From contig OU744727.1 in NCBI GenBank assembly GCA_916613615.1, forward strand, positions 4,432,593 through 4,496,592: a stretch of DNA of 64,000 nt, read 5' to 3'. The position numbers and the translations under genes are program-made. The notes below the pieces were generated by a model. It ran no database searches and was not told where the DNA came from. It worked only from the letters and a program-made list of their open reading frames with translations. This stretch comes from Steromphala cineraria (taxonomy: Eukaryota > Mollusca > Gastropoda > Trochida > Trochidae). Below, one piece after another: positions 46,441 through 59,988 of this stretch; within the stretch, counting starts at the first letter, position 1, and the number at the start of each line of letters is the position of its first letter.

Positions 46441-47330
46441 CTTGCTAGTAGATTTTTACGTTAGAACATTGGGAAGCGCTCGGTTTGTCTCGTAGACCTA
46501 GCCAAAGTTCCACAAATCTATGTTGGTATGGCGCTGCATCGCACGTCATCTTTGAGTGTAGAACACGACCCTGACAGCGCAGTTTAATTGCTCGACCTTT
46601 GTTGGGGATATCAAAGCAAGCAAACTGTTATTTAATTACCCAAAGATGACGACGCTTCAGCTCCACATCCGGCGATGTGATTGCATCTTCCCTCTCGCTG
46701 AGACGAGAATAAGAAGAACGGAAGACCAATCGGACAAGACGTCGACAAACAAGATCGGGTTTCCCTCCTCCCACTGGGCGCTCCTGCACGTGCACTTTAC
46801 AAGCAGACGACACTTCAGATCATGGTCGCCATCTTGGATTCCGTAAAGGTTGCGCCAAGTAAACCCAAGTGAATCGTGTTTGCAGACTGTATCTCGCGCA
46901 GTAAAAAGCCCACTGTCGCCCATTTGCGTGTCGTTTTAATTAATTATTTTGTAACTCAAGTTGAACGAAATTAGTGCGGATGCTGCAAACGACTCCCTTG
47001 AGGTATCCTCCATTTCTATCTCTGCGCATGCGCAGTTGGTTCCCAAACAACCCCCTAAGCAAAGCAGACCTACTATCTCTATGAGCTTGTGTTTTACGAG
47101 GCCTATGGTTGTGTGACACTGGGTGGTGATGACTGTTATCTTGGAGTCATCGACGTGAACAACAAAACCGTCGTCCGTGAATACGATACGTAGAAGTTAT
47201 TGTTAGCAGGCGGGGTCCCAGGGGATGTGTACCTCTCCGGTTATGACTAGGCTAATTGTCCTTCAATTGGCACGCTGTAGCATGATTCAGTCTCACCGAG
47301 TCACGCACGTTGTTTAACTCGTATGTCTGT
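46441..47330. promoter_or_regulatory. CpG-richer island with YY1-like and NRF1 sites (candidate promoter)
   Basis: Contains CGCCATCTTGG at about 46827-46837 (YY1-type core GCCATCTTG) and the perfect 12-bp palindrome TGCGCATGCGCA at 47023-47034 (NRF1 consensus). GC- and CpG-richer sequence runs from 46440 to 47300. This combination is typical of TATA-less promoters. No ORF nearby looks like protein, so any transcript would be non-coding or would have distant exons. Confidence 0.4.
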
Positions 47331-48397
47331 GTTTAGTGGCACCTTATCAAGAGTTGTATTGAACCCTAAGTTAAGGTGATTCAGAGTCAGGTGTTTGCTT
47401 CAAGTGGATGAGCATCTCGATTAGTATATTTGTTTTAGAAAAGGTGTTTTGTGCAAGCAGCATCCAAGTTGGCTTAATATTACCACTCAAAAGAATCTAA
47501 GAAACATTTGTAAATCATTGTCCGTTATTGATTGTATGTTATTGATTAGGATAATGACAACATTTTCTTTAGGGTTAAATCATTTCTGAAACAGTGAAAA
47601 ACAATAAACTCTTCAGAATTTACCAACTTTCTGATTTTATAAACAATTTTCGAAGTTACCCTCGTATATTAAAGCAATTTCCAGATGTTTAACTGTTACG
47701 AAACGTATTATTAGTCGCAATAGATGTCGACATTTGCTAACATAGATTTAAGACACATGGAAAATACAGAAAGTGAGTATTTTGTTTTACAAAATAACAA
47801 CAACCCAAATTGTTGTTCCTCACGTTTACTGAACTAGACTCTGACTTGTCTATGAGACCGTTAATCCCATTCTTTTCTGGTAATTCATTCGCGGAAGAGC
47901 ACTGAAGATACCATTATGGGTTGTAGAAAATGTAAAAAAAAATGATGTTGCAATAAGTGTCAATCTCAATTCAATTGTAAGATGACTAGATTCGAATAAT
48001 ATATAAACAATGTCATTTGTCCATTAAAATGGACTGTATCTGTTATCTGTCAAAAGCATTATTTTTGACACATAAACTACTTCACACAGATAATATTATG
48101 TTTTGAGCAATTGAATCTGTTTGTAGTGTAACTACCTGATTTAATACACCCGGAGATTTGTTAAATCTTCATATGTTGATCTAAATATCCGGAATCTGTC
48201 TAGGCATCATTTCTCAGATAAAGCTTAAATACCGTGATCTTTTTCAAATTTCAAACAAGATGTAAAGCTAGATATCCTGGATCTGGTAAAGGCAGCCAGC
48301 TTCTGTACAAAGTGATCATCACTTTGAGGACTGGTGTTCATACAACAAAATGAAACTACACACCTGGTGATCAAAGTGTAGAATGGTCTCTAGGGAG
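47331..48397. other. AT-rich intergenic, no gene seen
   Basis: No supported feature. Confidence 0.5.
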
Positions 48398-48484
48398 GGT
48401 TATAGTTGAGGAGTGCCGACAGGCAGATTATACTCGGTAGGGACGGTTATAGTTGAGGAGTGCCGACAGGCAGATTATACTCGG
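48398..48484 (+). repeat. 47-bp direct tandem duplication
   Basis: GGTTATAGTTGAGGAGTG and the following bases to TATACTCGG occur twice (starts 48398 and 48445). Confidence 0.85.
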
Positions 48485-49030
48485 ATCCACCAGTCCTCAC
48501 CTCTCCTACTCTTGATGAAAGACTACTGAAGACATCCCACACCGGAAGTAGGAAGCATGCTTTGAAACTTACCACGCCCATTGTCATATCAACTTTTATC
48601 CTGGTACACTCACGGCTTGATTATAGTTTAATCATTTAATCCCTTAAACCACCAACACTTTGTCCTTGTTTTTCGTATACTGTCCAGAAACCATATCTCA
48701 ATTGGAACACGTGTAGTGCTTAGTATCATTTGATTTCTGGAGTGTGTCAAGTCTCACAAGTTACATGTTCAGTGCAGGAACAACACAACATCCAGAATCC
48801 CTTAAAGGTATACGGGGCTCTTCCATAATTCCAAAATTATATTTGATATGATTGATAAGTTTTTCAGTGTTCATTCGGTATGGTTGTACTGATTTATTGC
48901 ACTTTAACTCGATCATTCTGAACACCACAATCACACACATAAACGATCATTCTGTCAAAACAATAGAATATAATAATCAACATAATCACCATTGCAATTT
49001 CATGAAAACATTCAACCGACACAGACAAAT
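48485..49030. other. intergenic, no gene seen
   Basis: No supported feature. Confidence 0.45.
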
Positions 49031-49520
49031 TCTTTAACTGTCCCACAAATCCTCGACTGCCGCAACATACCCCACAACTCTCTCAAGTAAATCCTTAACC
49101 ACCAAAACCAAATTCCTACACTAGCCTCAGCAAAACCCTCAATTCCTCTATCAAAGCAAATCCTTCTACTCTCCTATGATAATCACCCAAAAATACCTCA
49201 ATACCCAAAGCTGATCTCTCCACTAATCAAAGCAAGTGACCCACTATCCCCTTCAAATCTCTTCTAACTAAAAACTAAAAGGCTAAAAAAACCATTACAC
49301 CGATTATTACTCTACATCCAACAAATCTCTCAACTATTCATAGCAAATCCAGACACTACTTTCATCAACGTCATCAACTACCCAAGCAAATATCTGTGCT
49401 TCTATCAGCAATTTAAGCAATAACCCTCAACTTCCAAAGAAAATCATTCCACTACCCTATGTAATGACTTACTACCCTCAGCAAATCTCTCGATCACCCC
49501 GACCAGTGCCCCCCTTCAAT
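49031..49520 (+). repeat. G-poor, A/C-rich degenerate repeat region
   Basis: The plus strand has very few G residues over about 490 bp. Phrases such as CAAAGCAAATC, CAGCAAATCTCTC and CTACCC recur at irregular 30-40 bp spacing. Looks like an old minisatellite with strong strand asymmetry. Confidence 0.5.
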
Positions 49521-49809
49521 GCCCCCTCCCCCCTCTTCTTGCCGGCAGGTGCGTTCACAAGGCTATCTCACTCCAGTCTCGACACTAATTTCCTTAACCT
49601 CATTCCCGAAAGGCCGCAGTTGTTTGAAAGACATGTCCGTAAATTAGCATCGCTTCCTATGTTTAAGCGATGTGTTGTAGCCGAGTGCTAATTGTCCAGG
49701 AACACCCAACATTGACTCGACTCTCAATCTTCATCTGTCTTTGTTGTTAATAACAGCTCCTAGTCAGATTCTCTCTCTCCGTCCATGTCTCCACCTTGCT
49801 ACAGGAACA
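49521..49809. other. short intergenic, no gene seen
   Basis: A C-rich run (49496-49540) followed by ordinary sequence. The ORF covering it is not protein-like. Confidence 0.4.
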
Positions 49810-51020
49810 GTCTCTAGATGCTTTATATGTCTGGCTTCCCAAGAACATGGTTAGCTTCTTCGTGACTCGTCTCTGTAAATGGTACAGCTTTTCGGAGGTG
49901 TATTTCTGTATTCCAGAACTTGAATTTTAAAAATGAAATTTGCTTGATATACATTTTTAGCCTCCATGTACTTACACTATGGTCAAAGTTGAGGTGTTCG
50001 TTTTTACATATAAAAGAACCTTGAAGGTGTGTATGTTTGACTTAATTAAAACGTTGTAGGCTAGCGTTTCTTTAAAATGGCATTTGAAAAGTTAAAATAT
50101 CTGGCTTACTTGAACTTGAAATGTGATCATTAATATTTACACATGAAAGAACCTTGACTTGTTCGAAATCCTTTCCTCTTCTTCACATATGGATCAGCCT
50201 TTTAAAGGTTAATGCGTCTGGCTTGAGTTAAACATAGTAGATTCTCTTTTCGATTTTGTCGTACAAATGATACAGACCTTGGAAGTTGTTGATTTTATAC
50301 TTGCGAAGAATCTTTGCAAAGACCTTTGAAATGTTTGTATGTCTAGCGTACATTCCCTAGGTTTCTACGAATGATAAACGTTAGAAAGTGTTTGACTTGG
50401 TAGACCAACATGTACTTAGAATATAGTAAAACCTTGGAATATTTGTGTATATCGCTTTCTTACAATTTGATGATTTCACTTTCTATCCACTTTTGTAAAA
50501 CATGGGTATTTTCTGTTTGTTTAATCGTACGGTGTGGAGGTTTGTCTCTCTTACTACCGTTTCTCGTCTTTAAAATGGCATTTGAAAGGTAAAAATGTCT
50601 GATTCTGCGATGGACAAAATATATGGGTATTTTTACACATGAAAAAAACCTTTGGAGGATGTTTATGTTGGAAATCGTGAGACATCTGTCCTGGTCTACA
50701 ACCGGAGAGCATTTAAAAATGGAGAACTTTGGCATTCGTGTCTTTGTTGTTTTATTGTACAAGACATACAGCTGTTTAAAAGTTGCCGTGCTTTAAAGTG
50801 TCTCCTTTCGTCTTTAAAATTGACCTTTGAAAGGTTTATATGTCTGGCTTACATGTACTTACGATATGGTCAAAGTTGGGATTTTAGTTCTAAATGAGAT
50901 AGAACTTGGAAGGTGTTTGGACTTGTTAGAAAGAGAACAGTCTTTTAGAGATAAATATACTTGGCTTTCGTAAAATATGATTTTTGTCGTACAGTTATAC
51001 AACCCTTTGAACGTGCTTAT
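49810..51020 (+). repeat. ancient degenerate tandem repeat, period roughly 110-130 bp
   Basis: Phrases TATGTCTGGCTT, CATGTACTTAC, TGGTCAAAGTTG, TTTACACATGAAA and CCTTTGAAAGG recur in the same order many times (for example at about 49830, 49966, 50085, 50205, 50325, 50580 and 50825). All are diverged. Confidence 0.5.
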
Positions 51021-54000
51021 ATTGAGTTAATTCTGTATAGTTTTATATATTGGCTCCCAATCAATCAATGTTTTCAATGTTTTTTTGCCTTAAGTTATAA
51101 TCAAAGATATTTTAATAGGTGGCGCTACGTTTATCGTCTTTACAAATTCAATTTACAGACCTTGCTTCAGCATCAGTTTGAATTTAATGTATCTTATACA
51201 TACATTTTCTTAAGAAAGCGTCTGACCGAATTTAATTGTAAGAGTTACATCATTTAACTGAAATTGTTCATTATATATAAAAATAGTTTCAATTTAATGA
51301 ATCATATGAATTAGTCTGTATCTACCTCTTCATATAAAGAAAATCAGGATGAAAGTTTGCTCTTATGAAAGTGACTTGGAGCATGAAATAAATATTGTTG
51401 TTTCTGGTTAATTAGGTTGAGGTTCTTAATTTATCAGGTAATGAGGAATAAATAAATTAAGGTCTACAGTGAATGAAACCTCAATTGGATAAAACTAAAC
51501 TAGTTTTCTTTCTAAACGTGAATGTTTTAATTATTTTAGATCTGATATATAGCAACAGAAGGACAATAATAACCGTGACGATGTTGTAAGGGTAAAAATA
51601 ATTTGCTCAACATTTGTTTCCATTTTTGGTACTTGTTTTTCGTTTACTTTTCATTCACCTGAAATTATCAAGATTCTTCAAACTTTGTCACGATGCCTAT
51701 TTCTTATTCAATATCATTGCAATTTCATATTAAATTTTTATTCAAGAATTGTATGTAATCGTCATATAACGATTATTTCAAGGTTATTGTTATCATTTTA
51801 TAACAAAATTATGTTAAATTCGTCATATCAAATATGTTTTATCAACCCATAAAAAATATACAGCCTAGAACAAGCAGATTTGAGATAAGAAAAGGGAAAT
51901 GCTAATGAACAGTTATTTCAGGATAATTATAAATTCTATTTTATTTGTCAAGAAACTTAACAAAATCTTTGGCAACATTGGGAACAAAGTTCAAAACAAA
52001 TGTTAAAGTTTTTTAATCTGAAATTTCAGTATGAATATTTAGGTATTAAGTATTTACATGTTACAAATATTATGAAAGTGGTGTCTGTAAATGATTTGAT
52101 TTTTTTTACTTGCTACATTGTTTACTATCCTAAATGTTTTTAGTATGACATTCTGATAAATATTTAATAACAGTTTTTCTTTCCTAAAAAATATATATTC
52201 TTAACAAAAAGTTAACTGTGTTTTTTAGAAAACGCTGTAAAATGTCATATACAATGTTTTATGCGGATGTAGTTATTCAAATCTTTAAAATTGAAACCGT
52301 TTTGTATACCTGGAAAATATTGGAATTATGATGATTTAGAAAAAAAACTGACTAAGAAAATGTGATTAAGTTAAAAAAACTAATACGCTTTTACAAATAT
52401 CAGTTAAGTACATTCCATATGTTCATTAAAATGTTAGACTTAAACCAGTGAAGGGCATCCATGTTCATAACCAGTGTGCATGTAAATCATGATTTAAAGA
52501 ATTGTGGCAGCTTTGACAGGTATGCATATTTGTAACTGAAACAAAAATATACATTTACAAATAATAAACAAACGCTGCAGAATTTATGTATGTCGCCTAT
52601 TTATTTGATACTTAGTACTTTAATAAGTTTTAACCAAAAATGGTACGGGGTCATCGTGAATCTCAAACTGTAGATTAAATTGGATAATTATATTTAAATG
52701 AATTGGAATTAAAAAATCATTATTTTACAAATAATTCTTATGAAGAACCATATATGAATTAACAATAAATATAAAAGTATTAATTTAGATAAATATCATT
52801 TTGATTATCAAAATTGTAGACATCTGGCAAAAGTACTCCTCTTATTTATATATTTATCAATTATGCTGATGAGCGTTTAAAAGATTCATGTATATAAACA
52901 AGAGAAGGCTGGTCGCGTGTCTGGCAACACGATTACACGGCATTAGGACACCTTAGACAACTGTGCCATGTGACGAAAGACGTCCAAATGTTAGCTATGA
53001 ATATTTTATCAGACAAACACCCAGTGACATAGATTTGCTTTCCAACACGACCAGTCTACTATCCTGTCCTTAGAGACGAATCCCCCTTGTCAAACCTCCA
53101 ACTCGCTTTTGTTTGCTGCTATTTTAAACACAATTCTTTTCGAATCAATATTTGCATTGCAATGTAATGTTGCGACCTCTATAGGACAGTGCTACAAGAC
53201 GATAGTTTTAATGTTTCGGTGTTTTGTACAAGGAATATTTAAATTTGGTTTTTAAATCAATATTTGCATGTAATGTCGTTACCTTGTGATAAGACTCTTG
53301 CTTCGTTTTGTACACTGAATAATTTGTATATTTATGTTTCTAATTTGCATAAGGATGAAATATTTTGTCGCTTTTTGTCAAATAATTACAACAAAATGGT
53401 GTATTTTGGAATTTTACATAACGAGATGATTAAACAAAATTTCTTACCCATGCATTTCTTATTTTCTGATAAAAACATTAATGATGAATTGATAAAACCG
53501 ATATATAAAAGCTCATTGGGAGTGCACTTATTCCACTAATTTAATTTTAAGCACTTTTGTACATTTTAAATTTTTATTCAGTTTTATTTTTGAAATGTAT
53601 TTGGTAAAACATTATAGTATTTTAAAGTACCATCTAAAATATTCATTGAATGACTTATAATTATTTTTAATTTCTAACAAAAGCAAAAATATGATGTTTA
53701 AGCAACAAAACTAAGATCATTCTTAAGATACAGATGATGGTCAATTTTGTGTTTAGTTTATGCGAAACCAACAATTCAATCTGACTACAATTATTTACGA
53801 GGAAATTAAATAAAGAATATAGTCTACGAGGGTAAGGACGAAATTGCCTTGTAATGATAATCTTGGATAGCCGTTTTAAATATTTTCCATTTTTACTCTG
53901 TAATACTTAGACAAAACAAACATTACTATAAAGAAACTGTTTTAAAGTGCCATTGAAATGCTAAATTTCACATTATTGCTTGATACAAATAAAAAAATCT

Positions 54001-57000
54001 CACTGAAAATGCACTCTACTAGAACCAAACTTTAAAACCATAATCAACATTTCGTTAAATCAATTATTAAATTGCTCTTTTTAATATTATTCCCTTTAGA
54101 TGAACATGTTTATGTGAAACGAACAGGGCTTATATTGTTGCTATTTGATATTTCAATATGAATATGTCTCAGTATTTGACATCCTTGTTTAAAACATATT
54201 TTTCGATCTTTTAAGGGTATTATATAATGGTACATATTTATAATCATATAATGATACACATCTAAAAATATAACATTTATGTAAAATCATATCAAATTAC
54301 TTTGTATTATTATTGACATAAGACACAAGATTTATTCTTTATATCTGAATATCAAACCGTAACACTTTTTTGTATGTTTTATGGTTAAATGATTTATTCA
54401 TGAAAATTCAATATTTGTTTAAAACATAGTTATGTAATTTTTTTATCTGCGGCTAAAGATTTTTCATTTCTAAATTAGTGAAAAAGGAAAAAGATGTTTA
54501 TCATTCCATCTTTCAAGCAAACACAATGGAGTTATGTTGCATTAACGTTTATCTATTCGTAATAATTAACAAAAGTATATAAAGGAAACTTATAAATACG
54601 ACTCGTAAAATGTTCACGAATACAAGGCTTTCTTCCTTCGCTTATCAGAACTCATTTAGCAAATAAAACATGTCAAAGATGTCTTCTATATTAGTACACA
54701 TTTAAGAGTACTCACTATCACGGGCAGACATGCATTACAAAACGATTACAAGTATAGACTAGAGCTTGTTTATAAACATAGCCAATGCATGATTAACATG
54801 TGTAACAACAAAGGGACGTTAATATATTATTCATGTAGTTGTTTCTGTGTAGAAACCATTGCCATCGTTATTTTCTTTTTAACCAAACTGAACTAAAAAG
54901 CTTATAAACTGTATCTAAATTATTCAACTTACAGCAGAGATGTTGGTTCAAGGACTATATACCTACTCTACTTACGTATACTAAATACGTGAGAAATAAA
55001 ACATATTTCTCACAAATATCGTAATTTTGCCAAATTACTTTTCTTAAAATTTCTTCTTAGTGTTTAAATGAAAATTGTAAAATTTGGTATAGTTCAATAA
55101 AAATGAGTATTCTACGAAATATTTCGAACCATTGTTGAAACGATGAATATGTAAATGTAGTTTGATTTTTGCATAAATTGTGATTGGAGTTTTATTCGTC
55201 TGTAGGTGTTTCTTGACGTTTTTAATGGTTAAGTGTTATAAAAATAAAAGTTATGAAATGATGATACTTTCGTACATTAGTCCATAGCATGAATTGTCTC
55301 ATCCTATGTATATTTCTTCTCAGGTATATAACTGCTTGTGGTATTACTGTTACTGTCAAATGATAGACAATACGAAGGTATTATTCGTAATTGTAACTAA
55401 ATCTCACAGGTGCCAATAACCTTCTGTAATGATTGAATAAATTAAAGCATATAATTTCGTCGATAATTTAGAAACATAATGTTATTTTTCGACACCGAAT
55501 AGTGGGTCCATAATGCAAAAGCATAACAGTTTATAACATTAGCATATCATAAGATTTGTAGTTGTATAATGCGGTTCTCGTAATTAAAATTACCCTGTCA
55601 CATCCACCCTGTCGAAACATGAGATCTGTTGGTGTTAGTATAATGCGATACACGTTTTTTCGTGAACTTTACTCAATATTGTGTTCATGTTTTCTTTGTT
55701 ATGGTATACATATATCCAACTTTGATGTCCCCTACATTTCACCCCAAGAAGGAGTAAGAATTAACTCCCAAACGCCCTGATGTTTACAATGAGGAGATTT
55801 GTATGCGTAAAATAAAGTTCTTATTATTCGAGGACTCGACGTATATTCTTTACCATAATCAGCATTCTTCTTGTTTATGTGTTCTTGGGTTCTCTGTATA
55901 ATGTGAATTTAATTCTAAGATCTCCGGTGTATTGTTGATACGATTGTTCAAATTAATACCGGGAATTAAAAGTTAGGGATATGTGTATTATTACAATTAT
56001 GAATAGTGATCTATTCTTCATCAATACAATGATAAAATATCACTTTTAAAATCTTGGAATATCCCGAACTTATTTTGTTCAGTGTGTGGTCGTTATAAAA
56101 CAGCATCTTTCAAGCCTTCCTTTCATCCTGGTACTTGTTGTTTAAACTTGAAAAAATTTTCAAACAGTAAAAATTGGATGATTTCCAAGTTATTTAATTT
56201 CGAAAAGTCTTCAAATTGCTAAAAGGAAAACCAATGTTTTCAAATAAATAATAAAATATCTCTTTATTTTACCATATCGTAATCAAAATATTTAGACAAA
56301 TGTTTTGATTTTTGGTCATGATTTTATTATTAAATTTCAGTGCTGATTATTTCAAGTTTCCACAGCAAACAGACATGAGAATAACAACAGAGAGGAATAT
56401 ATAGAGATCAATGTTTTATCATGATTTGTAGTGAAACAACGCAGAACATATAGAATATGTATCATTACATACAAAAATAGGTAAACTCCAGACACAGGGT
56501 GTAAATTCATGATATTATGCCTAGCTAAAAAGGTACAAAAATAACGAAAAAATAAAACAAAGGCTCGCATGCAAAATACTACGATGAACACTTAACAAAA
56601 TGATAAAGTTGCTGAAGTTGCCAGGCATGATGTGGTAAGAGCACCTGCCGCTTGAACTACAATAATAATTCGTTGTAAGGAATGCATTACTCGAGTGGTG
56701 CAGAAGTAGTATCAGCAAATCTAGGGTCACATGGGAGCCTCTGTCAAAACGTCAACAAAAACAATAAATAAATAAATATTAAAACGCTAACAAAAGTATT
56801 TAGCATTACAATATCACCAAAAATTATCAATAAAATGAACAGCGAATACAATGGAAGAATTGAGGCCAATGTTTTCAAGAAGTCACATCAGAATGGAATG
56901 TGGGCGAATTAAATATTTACCAGTGAATATTTCATGAAGTCTTATTTCCTTGTCTAGACGTTGAAATGTCAGAAATACGGGTCAACATAGGGTAAACAAA

Positions 57001-57739
57001 CTCGTATCGACATTTGGTATCTGTCAACAGGGAACTGTTATAGAACTGTTGTAAGAAATTGATTGCTAATTGGTGAATAATAGCTCCGGGTAGGAAATTG
57101 ATCTCACCTACATAACACGAGAACCATGCACAGATGGTTGAGGTGTTGACCAGGACAATAGGGGAGGGTTTAATAACTGTATCGGTACTGGGGGACAATA
57201 CAGACGTGCGGACGCTGTTCCCCCGCCCTGAGGTCATCGGGTGGGCTGGGGAGTTACCCCCACAAGTTTCGGGGATACTTGCAGCTAATTTGGGGATAAT
57301 TGTCTAGTTTATGAGCTCTCATCACAACACCATTCCAATCGTGGCTATCAAGTTTCACTAATGGACGTTTAAACAACCTTTTATCGTTACCAGAAGGTGA
57401 TATTTCGTTTATGGCGTTTTGAGTTTCTCTCGACATATGTCATGAATACGAATGTTACTAATGCGTCCAAATTCAAATCGTTATGTAGCAAAATTGGTTT
57501 TATCAAATTTGAAAATATGCCATACTACACAAAATTGACATCTATAATCTGTCTTTTCAAATCTTTTAAAAAGCAAAATGTCATTAAAAACCCGCCTACA
57601 AAATAGCATAATTCCAAACAATTCCATTCAGATCTTCGTAGTTGATGCGTTACATTTTTAAGAAGCCATTGTCAAAACAAACCATTTGACGGACTAAATC
57701 GCCCGTTATCCCTTTAATGGAAGAATGGTTAGAAGTATC
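51021..57739. other. long AT-rich intergenic stretch, no gene seen
   Basis: No protein-like ORF or RNA gene. Small GC-richer patches at 52890-53100 and 57050-57270 could be regulatory but carry no strong motif that I can name. A partial CTCF-like ATAGGTGGCGCTA lies at about 51114-51126. Confidence 0.5.
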
Positions 57740-58000
57740 CGTAATGACAGACTTATCAGGCCGTAAGCGGCTTAGTGCTGGGCAGATTAACATGGCGCCT
57801 GCTTCTCTCACTACCCCCATGGGAGGGACAAACGACCCCCTCTCCTGTAGCAGGCTTTATTAGGCCACTGGGTGGCACTGGGTGGGGGGAATTCCTCGAA
57901 ATAGAATTCGGAATGGTATGCTCGAATCTTATTGGGGTGGAGGGAATTGGACAATTTGAACATAATCCATTGACATGTTATGCTATATCGAAAACAGAGA
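57740..58000. other. GC-richer patch, unknown
   Basis: Locally GC-rich, with G-runs (CACTGGGTGGCACTGGGTGG at about 57868-57887). No coding or RNA feature supported. Confidence 0.3.
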
Positions 58001-58150
58001 CCTTGTTTTGAATTGTTAAATTAAAGAAACTTGTTTTGAATTGTTAAATTAAAGAAACTTGTTTTGAATTGTTAAATTAAAGAAACTTGTTTTGAATTGT
58101 TAAATTACAGAAACCTTGTTTTGAATTGTAAAATTAAATAAATTTTGTTA
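58001..58150 (+). repeat. 28-bp minisatellite, about five units
   Basis: CTTGTTTTGAATTGTTAAAT recurs every 28 bp from 58002. The first units are almost identical and the last two are diverged. Confidence 0.88.
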
Positions 58151-59988
58151 TGAATTGAAGGAATGGTATAATTGTGAATTAACTTAAGAGGTTCTTGGAA
58201 TCTAAAATGGAGTGCTTTAGAAGGAATGGCTGGTGATTGTTTACATGATCCTTATTTACCTGATATCGGATTTTGCTTATACTTAAAAGAGTATCATGAT
58301 CGTATAAAGTATTTGGAAACGGGTTTTTACAATTTTAAATAGGCATCACATAGCATGAAGTCACTTTCAATTAGTGCAATTTTAATTCAAAACAGTTAAC
58401 CGGTAATAGAGGACATCGGTTCTTTTTTAAAGGTTTGAAGGAAACTAAAGATGTCAAGAAAATGTTTGCTCATGTTGAACTCAAATTCGTTATTGCGTAA
58501 ATTACAATGTAATTTTTTCTAAAAACGTAGTGATTCGCTGATTTCTGTATGATATATTTTGGAGCTTTCATTCTATGTTACATTGATATTTCCTTGTTTA
58601 AGAATAATTGACGTCTTGGATATAGACGAATTTTGATTTAAAAAAATATTTTATAAAACCGCAAAAATAATTAATTCTGAGAAATATCATGTTCCATAAA
58701 TCATATGCACATATGTACGAATTTTGGAACATTTCCGGAAACAAACATCTTTTAGAAAGTCAATGTATTCATGTAACAAACAACTTAAAAAACATTCGTT
58801 TGAAATTGAAGCAGGTTGCATTGTTATGCAAATTTGACAAAGGTCCTTATATTTAATCAATAACGTCTGAAGAATCAACAATGATATAATAGTTATTCTT
58901 AACGTCAATCGATTAACACTTACCATATTGACACTATATCATTCGTATTACATTAACTTTGTTGACAACGATGTAAACGTCAAAATGGCCTAATAACCTA
59001 ATGATAATATATTTAAGCTTTTCAAAAACAATTATAAACAATTTATTGTCATAATTTTAATTAAAGTAGGATTTTTACGTTAAAAAACAAGGAATTTATG
59101 CCTAAGTATAATGTCCAAGTGTAACATCCGTTGTACATTTCCTGGACTTTGACAGCTTTACCTGTCACTCGAGTGATGAATTGATTAACCTCTAGTCATG
59201 TCGATTTCATTCTAACAATTACATTATGATCAATATACAGGCGTAATGTCATCAAAACCCATCTGGGAATACTCAAATGGTTCTCAAAAATTCAATAAAC
59301 AAGATTGGCTCTCATTTCCTTTCCAATGCACGCTGTTCTAACCGAACTACTTCAAGTTAAAACATTAATTTAAAAAATGGTGGGCTTGTTGTGACAATAT
59401 TGTCCGTGTGTCCGTTGTAAAAATTTAAATAGCAACCTCAATACACAAACTCAACAAATGAATACACGTAAAGCATGCATTAACCTCTCGATGAAACATC
59501 GGTGCATTGTATGTATAAGATTAAGTAACGCGCCGCAGGTTCAGTCCCACATGGGGATGTATCAGGGCTCACTTGCAAATATCCTTGTGTCAAAATAGTC
59601 CACAAATAGATTTCTCAAACATAAATAATAAGTTATGGTACAAAATCAACAGTGGTAACATTCATACTCACGTAAGTATATATATATATATACCAAGCTC
59701 AGATGAGAATTTTTCAACTCTACGAAAATCCACATGTGGTTCACGCGGATAATTCAATCGTCACAAAAGCACTCTTCAACCGGACAGGTGGGTATCATGT
59801 ACGTATATAAGTAAGTAGGTATACAGGTAACCCACCCACCGACAGTAGCACAAGCGAGTGAGATTCGCAGTCCTGAGAAACGTACATTGCACAAGTACCT
59901 GTTCCCGACCCCTGCCCCGACCTTCTTGCCCGGGGTGGGGCAGTGGCGGGAGGGTGAATATTGCAGAGTCCATGTCGCTCACAGTAGG
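58151..59988 (-). other. 3' flank and probable 3' UTR of the POU4 gene
   Basis: No coding region. The nearest AATAAA on the gene's strand is at 59042-59047, which would give a 3' UTR of about 940 nt. A short TA microsatellite lies at about 59678-59692. A B-box-like GGTTCAGTCCC at about 59538 looks like a SINE fragment. Confidence 0.5.
59042..59047 (-). terminator. candidate polyadenylation signal of POU4 (AATAAA on minus strand)
   Basis: First canonical signal downstream of the POU4 stop on the minus strand. Use is unproven. Confidence 0.35.

Noticed and set aside
46628..46923. Overlapping ORFs on both strands at the YY1/NRF1 island
   Set aside because: Three mutually overlapping frames of similar length without protein motifs: chance in GC-richer DNA.
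53264..53539. 91-codon plus-strand ORF that first looked like a LINE remnant
   Set aside because: No Cys-His cluster or RT motif could be found, and AT-rich composition explains its amino acids.
56932..57237. 101-codon minus-strand ORF
   Set aside because: No recognisable domain, no splice partners and random-looking composition. Lies in a GC-richer patch.
59525..59560. B-box-like GGTTCAGTCCC
   Set aside because: Isolated, with no A-box upstream at the right spacing.
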